From Sphingomonas aracearum (lineage in GTDB: Bacteria > Pseudomonadota > Alphaproteobacteria > Sphingomonadales > Sphingomonadaceae), in assembly GCF_003345355.1 (NCBI RefSeq), contig NZ_QQNB01000003.1:62001-126000 (forward strand): a DNA stretch of 64,000 nt, written 5' to 3'. The notes below the pieces were generated by a model. The model had not been told where the DNA came from and ran no database searches. It saw nothing but the letters and a program-made list of their open reading frames with translations. Shown one piece after another: positions 51,762 through 61,070 of the stretch (position 1 is the stretch's first letter; each line of letters starts with the position of its first letter). The position numbers and the translations under genes are program-made.

Positions 51762-51938
51762 ATGAGCAAGATCGAGGAAATCCAGTCCACCATCAAGTCC
51801 GACCCGAAGCTCGGCCGGCGGATGGCCAAGTACAGCGCGATCGGCGCGGTGGTCGCGATCCCGATCCCGGTGGTCGGGCCGGTGTTCGGTGCACTGGCCG
51901 GCGCCGCGATCGCCTATGCGCGGCGCAACAACAGCTAA
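51762..51938 (+). CDS. 58-residue glycine-zipper-like small protein
   Basis: A basic N-terminus ([24 protein letters not shown]) is followed by one hydrophobic stretch of small residues ([31 protein letters not shown]). The GxxxG/AxxxA spacing resembles glycine-zipper segments that oligomerise in membranes. No family is recognised. It lies 8 bp after glyA and 8 bp before nrdR on the same strand, so it is probably in the same transcript. Confidence 0.65.
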   Translation: MSKIEEIQSTIKSDPKLGRRMAKYSAIGAVVAIPIPVVGPVFGALAGAAIAYARRNNS

Positions 51939-51946
51939 GGACGCGA

Positions 51947-52408
51947 ATGCGCTGCCCGTTCTGCGGCCATGAAGACAGCCAGGTAAAGGATAGCCGCCCG
52001 TCGGAAGACGGCGCGGCGATCCGCCGCCGCCGCCAGTGCGAAGGCTGCGCGGCGCGCTTCACCACGTTCGAGCGCATCCAGCTGCGCGAGCTGACCGTGC
52101 TCAAGAGCGAGGGCCGGCGGGAGCCGTTCGAGCGCGAGAAGCTCATGCGGTCCATCGCCATCGCCACGCGCAAGCGGCAGATCGATCCGGTCCGCATCGA
52201 AAAGCTGGTCAGCGGCATTCAGCGCCAGCTGGAAACCGGCGGTGAGGGCGAAGTCGCCTCGCACCGGATCGGCGAGATGGTGATGGAGGGGCTGAAGGGC
52301 CTCGATTCCGTCGCCTATATCCGCTTCGCCAGCGTCTACCGCGACTTTTCGGAGGCCCGCGACTTCGAGGAGTTCGCCGGGCATGTGAGCGAGGTGGCGA
52401 AGGGGTAG
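51947..52408 (+). CDS. nrdR: Transcriptional repressor NrdR
   Basis: 153 residues: an N-terminal zinc ribbon with two cysteine pairs ([15 protein letters not shown] and [13 protein letters not shown]), then an ATP-cone domain ([22 protein letters not shown]). It senses ATP/dATP and represses ribonucleotide reductase genes. The placement after glyA is common in alphaproteobacteria. Confidence 0.96.
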   Translation: MRCPFCGHEDSQVKDSRPSEDGAAIRRRRQCEGCAARFTTFERIQLRELTVLKSEGRREPFEREKLMRSIAIATRKRQIDPVRIEKLVSGIQRQLETGGEGEVASHRIGEMVMEGLKGLDSVAYIRFASVYRDFSEARDFEEFAGHVSEVAKG

Positions 52409-52426
52409 GTGGCGCTGCCCGCCCCT

Positions 52427-52543
52427 CTCGATACGCTGTCTCGACAAGCTCGACAGCTACTCGAGGCGAACGGATCTGACCACGGCACTCTCCTCTACGT
52501 TCGTCTCGAGTAGCCTTCGAGCTTGTCGAGAAGGCATATCGAG
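52427..52543. repeat. Imperfect inverted repeat with 46-bp arms upstream of the GIY-YIG/TrmJ gene
   Basis: Arm 52427-52472 (CTCGATACGCTGTCTCGACA...) and arm 52498-52543 (ending ATATCGAG) are reverse complements with a handful of mismatches around a 25-bp centre. The arm carries CTCGACAAGCTCGA and CTACTCGAG cores typical of dispersed sphingomonad repeats. It fills the nrdR to GIY-YIG gap and could form a hairpin in transcripts. Confidence 0.75.
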
Positions 52544-52558
52544 AGATAGGCCGCATCC

Positions 52559-53698
52559 ATGAGCTTCTGGACCTACATCCTGCGCTGCGCCGACGGTAAG
52601 TACTATACCGGGCACACGGACAATCTGGAGCGGCGCGTCGCCCAACATCAGATCGGCGAGGTGCCGGGCTGGACCAGCATGCGCCGGCCGGTGGAATTGA
52701 TGTGGTCGCAGGACTTCCCCTCTCGCGAAGAGGCACTCGCCGCCGAGCAGCAGGTCGGCAACTGGTCTCGCGCCAAGAAGGAGGCGCTGATCGCCGGCGA
52801 CTGGGACGCCCTTCAGCGGCTGGCGAAGAAATCCTTCGATACGGGGCTTCGCTCCGCTCAGCCCCAACTCAGGACGAACGGGGAAGAGGACGAGCGAGGT
52901 TCTTTCGCCGTTGCTGTTCAGGAGGGGTCGAGCGCCAGCGAAGAGCCGTCTCGAAGCACCTGCACCGGCGCCCCGCCCCCCGTCATCGTTCTCGTCCGCC
53001 CGCAGCTGGGCGAGAATATCGGCAAGGCGGCGCGCGCCATGCTGAATTTCGGGCTTACCGAGATGCGGCTCGTGTCCCCGCGCGACGGATGGCCGAATCC
53101 GGCCGCTGGCCCCGCCGCCAGCGGGGCGGACGTGGTGCTGGCGGACGCGCAGGTGTTCGACAGCGTTGCCGAGGCGGTGCACGATTGCCCGCACGTCTTT
53201 GCCACCACCGTGCGCAAGCGGGGCGTCACCAAGCCGGTCGTCACGCCCGAGGCCGCGGCGATCGAGGTCCATCGCGGGCCGGGCCGCTCGGCGATCCTGT
53301 TCGGGCCGGAGCGTTCGGGGCTGGAAACCGACGACGTGGCGCTCGCCCGCGCGATCCTGACGGTGCCGATCAACCCCGAGTTCGGCAGCCTCAACCTGGC
53401 CCAGGCGGTGATCCTCGTCGCGTACGAATGGTCCAAGCATGTCGGCCTCGTCTCGCCCACCGAAACCGAGCTGCCGCTGCCGGCGCCGCAGGAGGAGCTG
53501 GAGGGCATGATCGGGCAGCTGGAGACCATGCTGGAAGACGCCAACTACTTCTTCCCGCCCGCCCGCGTGCCGGCGACCAGGCGCACGCTGCGGACGTTGC
53601 TGACAAAGCCCGGCTGGTCGAGCATGGAGGTGCGCACGATGCGCGGCGTCCTTTCGGCGCTGGCGGGGGCGAAGCAGCGGCGGGGGCAGCCGGAGTGA
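52559..53698 (+). CDS. Fusion protein: GIY-YIG nuclease domain plus TrmJ-like SPOUT RNA methyltransferase
   Basis: 379 residues in one open frame. Residues 1-90 are a GIY-YIG domain ([27 protein letters not shown]). Residues 95-138 are low-complexity and encoded by a repeat element (52834-52956). Residues 140-379 are a SPOUT methyltransferase of the TrmJ/LasT group: [38 protein letters not shown] and [16 protein letters not shown] (SAM knot motifs). No in-frame ATG, GTG or TTG lies between the repeat and the methyltransferase, so the latter depends on the upstream start. The usual versions are separate genes. Confidence 0.78.
   Translation: MSFWTYILRCADGKYYTGHTDNLERRVAQHQIGEVPGWTSMRRPVELMWSQDFPSREEALAAEQQVGNWSRAKKEALIAGDWDALQRLAKKSFDTGLRSAQPQLRTNGEEDERGSFAVAVQEGSSASEEPSRSTCTGAPPPVIVLVRPQLGENIGKAARAMLNFGLTEMRLVSPRDGWPNPAAGPAASGADVVLADAQVFDSVAEAVHDCPHVFATTVRKRGVTKPVVTPEAAAIEVHRGPGRSAILFGPERSGLETDDVALARAILTVPINPEFGSLNLAQAVILVAYEWSKHVGLVSPTETELPLPAPQEELEGMIGQLETMLEDANYFFPPARVPATRRTLRTLLTKPGWSSMEVRTMRGVLSALAGAKQRRGQPE
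52834..52956. repeat. 123-bp repeat element inserted in frame inside the fusion gene
   Basis: The ends are inverted: CTTCGATACGG (52834-52844) and CCGTCTCGAAG (52946-52956), 10 of 11 complementary. An internal hairpin GGGGCT/AGCCCC lies near the left end. The length is exactly 41 codons, so the reading frame continues through it. The ends resemble those of the 52427-52543 repeat, suggesting the same repeat family entered this locus twice. Confidence 0.6.
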
Positions 53699-54882
53699 CC
53701 GACACGATCTACACGACCCACACGATGCGCTGGTTCGGCCCGAACGATCCGGTGCCGCTCGCGCATATCCGCCAGGCCGGGGCGACCGGGATCGTCACCG
53801 CGTTGCACCAGGTGCCCAACGGCGCCGTATGGACGCGCGAGCTGATCGCGCAGCGCCGCGCGACGATCGAGGGCGCGGGGCTCGAATGGCGGGTGGTGGA
53901 AAGCCTGCCGGTGCACGAAGGCATCAAGACGCGGGGCGGCGACTGGGACGCGCTGATCCACGCCTATGTGGAAAGCCTGGAGAACCTCGCCGCCGAGGGC
54001 ATCCGCACCGTCACCTACAATTTCATGCCGCTGCTCGACTGGACGCGCACCGATCTCGGCTGGGAACTGCCCGATGGCGCCCGCGCACTTCGCTTCGAGC
54101 TGGAGGCGGTGGCCGCCTACGACATCCACATCCTCCAGCGGCCGGACGCGGAGCGGGACTATGCGCCGGAAATGGTCGCTGCCGCCGCCGCCCGGTTCGA
54201 AGCGATGACCGCCGGGGAGCGTCACGCGCTGGAGCGGACGATCATCGCCGGCCTGCCGGGCAGCGAGGAAAGCTTCACCTCCGCCGAGTTCCTGCGGGCG
54301 ATCCACACCTATGACGGGATCGATGCCGAGCAGCTGCGCGCGAACCACCATGCGTTCCTGCAGGCGGTGTGCCCGGTCGCCGACCGGCTGGGCCTGCAGC
54401 TGGTCGTCCACCCCGACGACCCGCCGTTCCCGATCTTCGGCCTGCCCCGTGTGGTCAGCACGGAAGCGGACGTGGCGGCGCTGGTCGCGGCGGTGCCGGC
54501 GGCCTCCAACGGGCTGTGCTTCTGCACCGGCTCGTTCGGGGCGCGGGCGGACAACGACCTGCCGGGCATGGTCGAGCGCTGGGGCGAGCGGATCGGCTTC
54601 CTGCACCTGCGTTCCGTGCAGCGCGAGCCGAACGGCGCCTTTCACGAGGCCGCGCATCTGGAGGGCGATGCGGACATGCCGGCGGTACTCGCCGCGGTGC
54701 ACCGCCTGCAGCAGCGCGAAGGCCGCTCGATCCCGCTGCGGCCCGACCACGGGCACCAGATGGCCGACGATCTCGAACGGCGCACCAATCCGGGTTATTC
54801 GCTGATCGGCCGCCTGCGGGGGCTCGCCGAACTCCGCGGGCTGGAGCGCGGGATCGCCGCCGGTGCGGCGGTGGCCCGATAG
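53695..54882 (+). CDS. uxuA: Mannonate dehydratase
   Basis: 395 residues (Escherichia coli UxuA has 394): [67 protein letters not shown] and [16 protein letters not shown] with metal ligands, then HLRSVQRE and RPDHGHQM. It dehydrates D-mannonate to 2-keto-3-deoxygluconate in glucuronate use. GTG 53695 overlaps the fusion-gene stop (GTGA). No other glucuronate genes are adjacent. Confidence 0.94.
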   Translation: MTDTIYTTHTMRWFGPNDPVPLAHIRQAGATGIVTALHQVPNGAVWTRELIAQRRATIEGAGLEWRVVESLPVHEGIKTRGGDWDALIHAYVESLENLAAEGIRTVTYNFMPLLDWTRTDLGWELPDGARALRFELEAVAAYDIHILQRPDAERDYAPEMVAAAAARFEAMTAGERHALERTIIAGLPGSEESFTSAEFLRAIHTYDGIDAEQLRANHHAFLQAVCPVADRLGLQLVVHPDDPPFPIFGLPRVVSTEADVAALVAAVPAASNGLCFCTGSFGARADNDLPGMVERWGERIGFLHLRSVQREPNGAFHEAAHLEGDADMPAVLAAVHRLQQREGRSIPLRPDHGHQMADDLERRTNPGYSLIGRLRGLAELRGLERGIAAGAAVAR

Positions 54883-54883
54883 G

Positions 54884-56716
54884 CTAGGCGACGAGCGCCA
54901 GTCCGCCCTCGCGGCGCGAATCGATCATCGCCGTGGCGCGATCGGTCGCGGCCCGGGTGTCGGCCGCCAGTTTCTTCACCTCGCCGGCAACCACCGCAAA
55001 GCCGCGGCCGGCGTCCCCGGCGCGCGCCGCCTCGATCGTGGCATTGAGCGCCAGGAGGTTGGTCTGGGCGGCAATGCCGGCGATGGTGCCGACAATGGTG
55101 TCGAGTTCACCCACCGTTTCCTGAAGCGCCAGCTTGCGCCGCTCCAGGATGTCGTGAAGCCGCTCGCTCTCTTCCAGCCGCTGCTGCGCTTCCTGCTCCA
55201 GCCGCACCTGGCGGGTCACGTCGCTGGCGATCTTCACGATCTTGCGCGGCTTTCCCTCCGGATCGAGGATCGGGTTGTAGGTGGCCTGGATCCAGATCTC
55301 GCGGCCGTTGCGCCCGACGCGGCGATAGCGTCCCGCATCGAACTCGCCCCGGCCGAGCCGTTGCCAGAAGGCCGCATAGTCGGGAGAGCGCGCATGTTCC
55401 GCATCGCACAGGACGCGGTGCGACTGGCCGACCAGCTCGTGCCGGTCGTAACCGAACGTCGCCTGGAAGTTCTCGTTCACTTCCAGGATGGTGCCGTTCA
55501 GGTCGAACTCCGCCACCGCCTGGCTGCGGTCCACCGCGCGATTGCGGCTGCCATTTTCCGCGTCGCGTTCCTGCGACCGGGTGATGTCGGTGGCGAGCTT
55601 CACGATGCGCAGTGGCCTGCCCTCCGGATCGAGGATCGGATTGTAGGTGGCCTGCAGCCACACGTCGCTGCCGTCCTTCGCCACGCGGCGGAACACACCC
55701 GCCTCGAACGCGCCGCCGCCGAGGCGACGCCAGAAGTCCGCATAGGCGGCACTTTCCGCATGTTCGGGATCGCAGAACAGGCGATGGTGGCGGCCGACCA
55801 CCTCCGCCAGGGTGTAGCCCGTTGCGGTAAGGAAGTTCTCGTTGGCATGCAGGATCGTGCCGTCCAGCGCGAACTCGATCACCGCCTGGCTGCGGTTGAT
55901 CGCATTCGATCGCGCCTCGAAATCCGCATGGCGCAACCGCGCCTCGGTGATGTCGGTCGCGATCTTGACGATGCGCACGGGACGGCCATCCGCATCGAAG
56001 ACCGGATTGTACGTCGCCTGCAACCACACGTCGCGCCCATCGCGGGTGCGCCGCTTGTAGACGCCCGCGTCATAATCGCCGGCGCCGAGCTTGGCCCAGA
56101 ACCGGTGATAGGCGGCGCTGGCGGCATCCTCCCCCGTGCAGAAGATGCGGTGATGGTGCCCGACGATCTCGCCCCGGTCGTAACCCAGGATGGTGAGGAA
56201 ATTGTCGTTGGCGCCCAGGATCGTGCCGTCCAGGCCGAACTCGGCCACGGCCTGGCTGCGGTCCAGCGCCGTCAGCCGCGCCGCATCGATCGCGGTTTTC
56301 GCCACCTCCGCGCCGATGTCCGCCGCGAGCAGCAGGATGCGGCTGCACCGGCCATCGTCGTCCAGCACCGGGCTGTACGTTTCCCCCAGCCACAGGAGGT
56401 GCCCGCCGCGCGTGCGGTAGCGACGATGCCCGACATGGATGGCGCCATCCGCCAGCCGCGCCCATAAGCCGGCCTGATCCGACGCTCCCGCCTCCGCCCG
56501 GTCCAGCAGCGAGTCGTGGGTTACGCCGGCAAGCTCGCCGGGCGCGAAGCCGAGGGCGGCGTGGAAGCGTTCGTTCGCCCAGCGGAGGGTACCGTCAGGC
56601 GCGAACTCCGCCAACAGGTGCGAACGCTCCACTGCGGCCCAGGCACGCAGCAATTCCCTGTCCGACGTTCGGTCGGCAGCTTCCGGCGAGCGGTCGATGG
56701 CGGCTATCCTCTGCAT
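54884..56716 (-). CDS. Soluble chemoreceptor-like protein with four tandem PAS domains
   Basis: 610 residues without membrane segments. There are four consecutive PAS units of about 120 residues, the last three nearly copies of each other ([49 protein letters not shown]). A coiled linker ([16 protein letters not shown]) leads to a minimal MCP signalling tip ([41 protein letters not shown]). The receptor ends only about 60 residues into the MCP module, so no adaptation helices for methylation are present. It probably senses oxygen, redox or light in the cytoplasm. Confidence 0.85.
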   Translation of the reverse strand: MQRIAAIDRSPEAADRTSDRELLRAWAAVERSHLLAEFAPDGTLRWANERFHAALGFAPGELAGVTHDSLLDRAEAGASDQAGLWARLADGAIHVGHRRYRTRGGHLLWLGETYSPVLDDDGRCSRILLLAADIGAEVAKTAIDAARLTALDRSQAVAEFGLDGTILGANDNFLTILGYDRGEIVGHHHRIFCTGEDAASAAYHRFWAKLGAGDYDAGVYKRRTRDGRDVWLQATYNPVFDADGRPVRIVKIATDITEARLRHADFEARSNAINRSQAVIEFALDGTILHANENFLTATGYTLAEVVGRHHRLFCDPEHAESAAYADFWRRLGGGAFEAGVFRRVAKDGSDVWLQATYNPILDPEGRPLRIVKLATDITRSQERDAENGSRNRAVDRSQAVAEFDLNGTILEVNENFQATFGYDRHELVGQSHRVLCDAEHARSPDYAAFWQRLGRGEFDAGRYRRVGRNGREIWIQATYNPILDPEGKPRKIVKIASDVTRQVRLEQEAQQRLEESERLHDILERRKLALQETVGELDTIVGTIAGIAAQTNLLALNATIEAARAGDAGRGFAVVAGEVKKLAADTRAATDRATAMIDSRREGGLALVA

Positions 56717-56788
56717 TTCCCGTAAAGGTACTAGGCAGGTCTGGTTAACATCTTTGTGCTTGATCCAGAGCAGGATCGACGCGCGGCC

Positions 56789-57331
56789 TCAGGCGAGATC
56801 GGGACCGAGGCTGGGATCGAGATCGCGCGGGCGGATGAAGCGCGCGAGGCGGGCGGTGCCCCGCGCCACCTGGCCCCAGCTGTCGAGATCGAACACCAGT
56901 TCGGCGACCGAGGCGGTCGGGAACTTCTCCTCTACATCCTCGCGCAGGCGATCGTCGCTGCGATCGGGAACGAGGTGCAGCACCAGATCCTCGAGCCCGG
57001 GATTGTGCCCGGCCAGCAGCACGCTGGACGCGCTGTCGGGCAGGTCGCCGACCAGGTCGAGCAGCGTGGCGGCGGAGGCGAGATAGATGCGGCGGTCCCA
57101 TTCCGGCGCCAGCGTGCGGCCATAGCCCGCGGCGACTTCCTCCAGCGTTTCGGCAACACGGATCGCCGGGGAGGCGACCACATGATCGAACTCCAGTCCC
57201 AGCCCGCGCATCCGCTGACCCACCGCCTGGCCTGCCCGCCGGCCCTTGGCGTTGAGCGGACGGTCATAGTCGCGCAGGCCCTGCTCGCCCGAACCGGACT
57301 TGGCGTGGCGGAGCAGGGTGAGCGTCTTCAT
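56789..57331 (-). CDS. SixA-like histidine phosphatase
   Basis: 180 residues, phosphohistidine-phosphatase fold: the N-terminal TLTLLRHAKSGSG carries the nucleophile histidine, followed by ASPAIRVAETLEEV and the second histidine in VLLAGHNPGLEDL. The RHxxS form and size match SixA, which in Escherichia coli dephosphorylates NPr of the nitrogen PTS. A ptsN gene is at 20240 in this window, which fits, but it is not adjacent. Its stop lies 72 bp from the chemoreceptor gene on the same strand. Confidence 0.85.
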   Translation of the reverse strand: MKTLTLLRHAKSGSGEQGLRDYDRPLNAKGRRAGQAVGQRMRGLGLEFDHVVASPAIRVAETLEEVAAGYGRTLAPEWDRRIYLASAATLLDLVGDLPDSASSVLLAGHNPGLEDLVLHLVPDRSDDRLREDVEEKFPTASVAELVFDLDSWGQVARGTARLARFIRPRDLDPSLGPDLA

Positions 57332-57349
57332 GGCGCGGTTTGGTCCCGA

Positions 57350-60061
57350 TCAGGCGTCCTGCGCCGCCTCCTGCACGTTTTGTCCGACAGAGGGAAGGGC
57401 GGCCACGCGCGCCACCGCCTCGTCCAGGGTCAGCCGGCGCACCGGCGTGCCGGCGGGGAACGCCTCCAGCAGGCGCGAGGGCATGGCGGCGGAGAGCAGC
57501 ACGAACGCGCCGCGATCGTCGGCGCGGCGGATCAGCCGGCCGAACGCCTGGGCGAGCTTGGCGCGGACCAGCCGGTCGTCATAGGCGCTGCCGCCGCCTT
57601 CCAGCCGGCGCGCGGCATGGAGCACGGTCGGCTTGGGCCAGGGCACGCCCTCCATCACCACCAGCCGCAAGCTGCGGCCGGGCACGTCCACCCCGTCGCG
57701 CAGCGCGTCGGTGCCCAGCAGCGAGGCGGCGGCATCGTCGCGGAAGATGTCCACCAGCGTGCCGGTGTCGATCGGATCGACATGCTGCGCGAGCAGCGGC
57801 AGCCCTTCGCGCGCCAGCCGGTCGGCGATGCGGCCGTGCACGGCGCGCAGCCGGCGGATGGCGGTGAACAGGCCCAGCGTGCCGCCGCCCGCCGCCACGA
57901 TCAGCCGCGCATAGGCGTTGGCGAGCGCACCCAGGTCGCCGCGCTTCACGTCGGTGACGATCATCACCTCGGCCTGTGCGGCGTAATCGAACGGGCTCGC
58001 CGCCTCGATCCGGGTGGCGGGGCGCAGCAGGTGGCGCGCGCCGGAACGGGCCTCGGCCACCTCCCAATCCCCTCCACCGCGCAAGGTCGCCGAGGTGACG
58101 AGCGCGCCATGGGCGGGCTTGAGCACCGTCTCGGCAAAGGGCTTGGAGGGATCGAGCCAGTGCCGGTGCAGGCCGATATCGTATTCGCGACCCTCCACCC
58201 GGTCCACCGCCAGCCAGTCGACGAATTCGGGCGTCGCCGGCCCGCCAATGCGCGACAGCAGCGAAAGCCATGCCGCGACCGTCTCGGCGCGCCAGCCGAT
58301 CGAGGCGACGGCGCCCTCGATGCGCGCGCGGGCAGGCGCGTCCATCCAGTCGGGTGACTCGCTCAGCACCGCCTCCAGCCGCCGTCCGAGCCCCACCAGT
58401 GGGCGGACGAGCGCATCCAGCGCTTCGGCGGCCGGCCCCGCGGCCTCGATCAGCTCGGGTGTCGGCTCGGCGAGTTCGGTTTCGAGGCCATAGCCGGCGT
58501 CTGCCTCCTTGCCGGTTTCGGCGCGCGCATAGGCAAGCCCGCGCACCGCCGCGAGCAGCGTTTCGATCGGGCCGAACGGCGCGCCTTCGCCCAGCCGCTG
58601 CAGCCAGCCGTCGCTGGCGAGGCCGCGCGCCGCCTCCACCGCGTCCGCGATCGCCCGCCCGCCCAGCTCGTCATAGCTGGCCACGTCCGTCAGCCGCGCC
58701 GCCAGACCGCGCCGCCGCCCGCGCCCGCCGGCTTCGGGGCCGAGCAGCCAGCGGCGCAGCTCGATCGTTTCCTGCCCGGTCAGCGCGACGGAGAACATCG
58801 CGTCGGCGGCGTCGAACAGGTGATGCCCCTCGTCGAACACGTAGCGCTGCGGACGGGTGGTCGTTTCGCGCCCGCGCGCGGCGTTGACCATCACCAGCGC
58901 GTGATTGGCGATCACGATGTCCGCCTCCGCCGAGGCGCGGGCGGCGCGCTCGATGAAGCACTTCCGGTAATGCGGGCAGCCGGCATACACGCATTCGCCG
59001 CGTCGATCGGTCAGCGCGGTGGAGCCGTTGCGCCGGAACAGGGTGGGCAGCCAGCCGGGCAGGTCGCCGCCCACCATGTCGCCGTCCGCGGTATAGGCCG
59101 CCCAGCGTGCGACCAGTTGCGCCAGCACCGCCGCACGTCCGCCGAAGCCGCCTTGCAGCGCGTCCTCCAGGTTCAGCAGGCAGACATAGTTCTCGCGGCC
59201 CTTGCGGGTGACCACGCGCGCCTTGCGCGTCGCCGCGTCTGGGAACAGCCGCGCCGTCTCCGCGGACAGCTGGCGTTGCAGCGCCTTGGTGAAGGTGGAG
59301 ACCCACACCGCGCCGCCCGCCTGCTCCGCCCAGAGCGACGCCGGGGCGAGATAGCCCAGCGTCTTGCCGATGCCGGTGCCCGCTTCCGCCAGCACGAGGT
59401 TGGGCGTGTCGCGCGCCACGCGCGGGGCAAAGGCGCCCAGCGCGCCCTCGGCAAAGGCGCGCTGGCCGGCGCGCTGTTCGGCGTCCCGCCCGGTCAGCCG
59501 CGCCAGCCTGTCGGCCGTTTCCGCGGCATCGATCGTCACCGTGCGCGGCGCGGCGCGCGGCGCGGTTTCCTCCCATTCCGGCAGTTTCGCGAACAGCCAG
59601 CGCTCGTTCTCCTTCGGCGCGGCGATGCGGTCGGCCAGCAGCGGCGTCCATGCCCAACGCAACCGGCCGAGGCTGCGCAGGCTCGTCCAGGCGCCCTCTC
59701 GCTCCGGCCAGTCGCCCGCCGGCACTTCCAGCAGCCGCTCGGTCGCGGTGCGGAGAAAGGCGGCGACATCCTCATCCCGCTCCGGCGCGGCCAGGCCGGC
59801 GACGCGCGCGAGCCCCTTGGGCGTCGGCACCGCGAAGCGGGCGGGGTGGAGAAAGGCGAACAGCTCCAGCAGGTCGAGCCCGGACAGGTCGGCATAGCCC
59901 AGCCGCTGCCCGGCGAGCGGCGCGTTCAGCAGCAGCACCGGCGTTTCCGCGGCCACGCGGATCGCCTCGCCCCGGCTTACCGCCTGCGTGCCGTCCTCGC
60001 TGGCGATCCAGATGCCGCCATGGCTGGCATGAAGGGCAGGGTAAGGAAGCACCTGCCCCAT
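57350..60061 (-). CDS. DinG/XPD-type ATP-dependent DNA helicase
   Basis: 903 residues. The N-terminal part (about 1-180) is not helicase. The core has motif I LAEAGTGIGKTLGYLAPA and, further on, an iron-sulfur cysteine set (YVCLLN, ECVYAGCPHYRKCF) and DEAH-like YVFDEGHHLFD, ending LRDGVDVPGRSLRLVVMEGVPWPKP and VRAKLAQAFGRLIRRADDRGAFVLL. It is a 5'-3' helicase of the DinG family, used to resolve R-loops and recombination intermediates. It runs 18 bp upstream of the SixA gene. Confidence 0.87.
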   Translation of the reverse strand: MGQVLPYPALHASHGGIWIASEDGTQAVSRGEAIRVAAETPVLLLNAPLAGQRLGYADLSGLDLLELFAFLHPARFAVPTPKGLARVAGLAAPERDEDVAAFLRTATERLLEVPAGDWPEREGAWTSLRSLGRLRWAWTPLLADRIAAPKENERWLFAKLPEWEETAPRAAPRTVTIDAAETADRLARLTGRDAEQRAGQRAFAEGALGAFAPRVARDTPNLVLAEAGTGIGKTLGYLAPASLWAEQAGGAVWVSTFTKALQRQLSAETARLFPDAATRKARVVTRKGRENYVCLLNLEDALQGGFGGRAAVLAQLVARWAAYTADGDMVGGDLPGWLPTLFRRNGSTALTDRRGECVYAGCPHYRKCFIERAARASAEADIVIANHALVMVNAARGRETTTRPQRYVFDEGHHLFDAADAMFSVALTGQETIELRRWLLGPEAGGRGRRRGLAARLTDVASYDELGGRAIADAVEAARGLASDGWLQRLGEGAPFGPIETLLAAVRGLAYARAETGKEADAGYGLETELAEPTPELIEAAGPAAEALDALVRPLVGLGRRLEAVLSESPDWMDAPARARIEGAVASIGWRAETVAAWLSLLSRIGGPATPEFVDWLAVDRVEGREYDIGLHRHWLDPSKPFAETVLKPAHGALVTSATLRGGGDWEVAEARSGARHLLRPATRIEAASPFDYAAQAEVMIVTDVKRGDLGALANAYARLIVAAGGGTLGLFTAIRRLRAVHGRIADRLAREGLPLLAQHVDPIDTGTLVDIFRDDAAASLLGTDALRDGVDVPGRSLRLVVMEGVPWPKPTVLHAARRLEGGGSAYDDRLVRAKLAQAFGRLIRRADDRGAFVLLSAAMPSRLLEAFPAGTPVRRLTLDEAVARVAALPSVGQNVQEAAQDA

Positions 60062-60107
60062 CTAGCGGCTTGTCCCTCCGAACGGAAGGGGAACGCTGCC
60101 GTTCAGA

Positions 60108-61001
60108 TCACCACAGCACGCCCTTGACCGGCTGCACCGGCGCCGGTGCCTCGTCGCCGATGCCTTGCAGCAGGTCGATCTCGATCGTCCGGCACATGGC
60201 GGTCAGGGGCACGTCGTGCACGGTGTTCGCGAAGGGATCGACCAGATCGTCGCCGATCTTGTGCGCGGCGAGGAACATCAGCCCGGCGATGGTGGAGCCG
60301 ATCGGCGTCGCCACCCCCAACGTCTCGACCAGCCCGATCGGCAGCAGCACGCAGAACACGCGCGTGAACAGCATCGGGAAGAAGCGGTATTGCATCGGCA
60401 GCGGCGTGTTCTTGATCCGCTCCATCCCGCCCTGCGCATTGGCGATGTCGACCAGCACGCGCTCGAACTGGGTCTGCTGGATGGTGTCGATACGCCCCTC
60501 CCGCTGGGCAAGCGCGATGCGCTGGCCGGTGCCGTCGAGCAGCGCATTGGCGACGTTGACCCGCGCCAGGGGCTCGGCCGCTTCTTCCTCCGACAGGAAG
60601 CGCAGCACCTCGTCCCGCGTCGGCTGGCGGCGAAGCTGGCAGCGCAGCGCATTCACATAGGCGAGGTGCCGCAGCACGATGGAGCGCTTGAGATCGCGCG
60701 TCTGCCCCTCGTCGCGCGGGCCGAGAAAGGTCACGGCTTCGCGCGCAAGGCTGCGCGAGGCGTTGATCATCGCGCCCCACAGCGTGCGGCTTTCCCACCA
60801 GCGCTGATAGGCGGAGGTCGACCGCGCGGTGAGGAACAGCGCCAGCACGGTGCCGAAGATCGTCAGCGGCAGCGAGGGCGCGGTGAACGGCAGGTAGAAA
60901 TAGGTGACGGTGACGATCACGTCCCACACGAACAGGGCAACGAGAGGCCGCCATACCTCGCGCAGGATCTGGCCGACACCGGGGGTATCATTGAGTATCA
61001 T
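60108..61001 (-). CDS. Bestrophin-like anion channel protein
   Basis: 297 residues with about four membrane helices: LVALFVWDVIVTVTYFYLPF and LTIFGTVLALFLTARSTSAYQRWWESRTLWGAMINASRSLAREA (the bestrophin signature), then PIGLVETLGVATPIGSTIAGLMFLAAHKIGDDLVDPF and DLLQGIGDE. Bacterial bestrophins form pentameric ion channels. A very long upstream open frame exists, but family similarity starts at ATG 61001. It is divergent from lysS (69-bp gap). Confidence 0.88.
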   Translation of the reverse strand: MILNDTPGVGQILREVWRPLVALFVWDVIVTVTYFYLPFTAPSLPLTIFGTVLALFLTARSTSAYQRWWESRTLWGAMINASRSLAREAVTFLGPRDEGQTRDLKRSIVLRHLAYVNALRCQLRRQPTRDEVLRFLSEEEAAEPLARVNVANALLDGTGQRIALAQREGRIDTIQQTQFERVLVDIANAQGGMERIKNTPLPMQYRFFPMLFTRVFCVLLPIGLVETLGVATPIGSTIAGLMFLAAHKIGDDLVDPFANTVHDVPLTAMCRTIEIDLLQGIGDEAPAPVQPVKGVLW

Positions 61002-61070
61002 GGGTGCTCCGACAAATGCTGCAACGCGGAAAGGTTCCCTGTCGGCGCCGCTCGCGCTAGAGCCTCCGGG

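Noticed and set aside
52702-53694. In-frame extension upstream of uxuA
   Set aside because: It overlaps the GIY-YIG/TrmJ fusion in another frame and has Arg/Gly-rich composition; the GTG at 53695 gives the normal UxuA length.
60165-61070. In-frame extension upstream of lysS
   Set aside because: It is antisense to the bestrophin gene and unlike LysRS; the family begins at ATG 61071.
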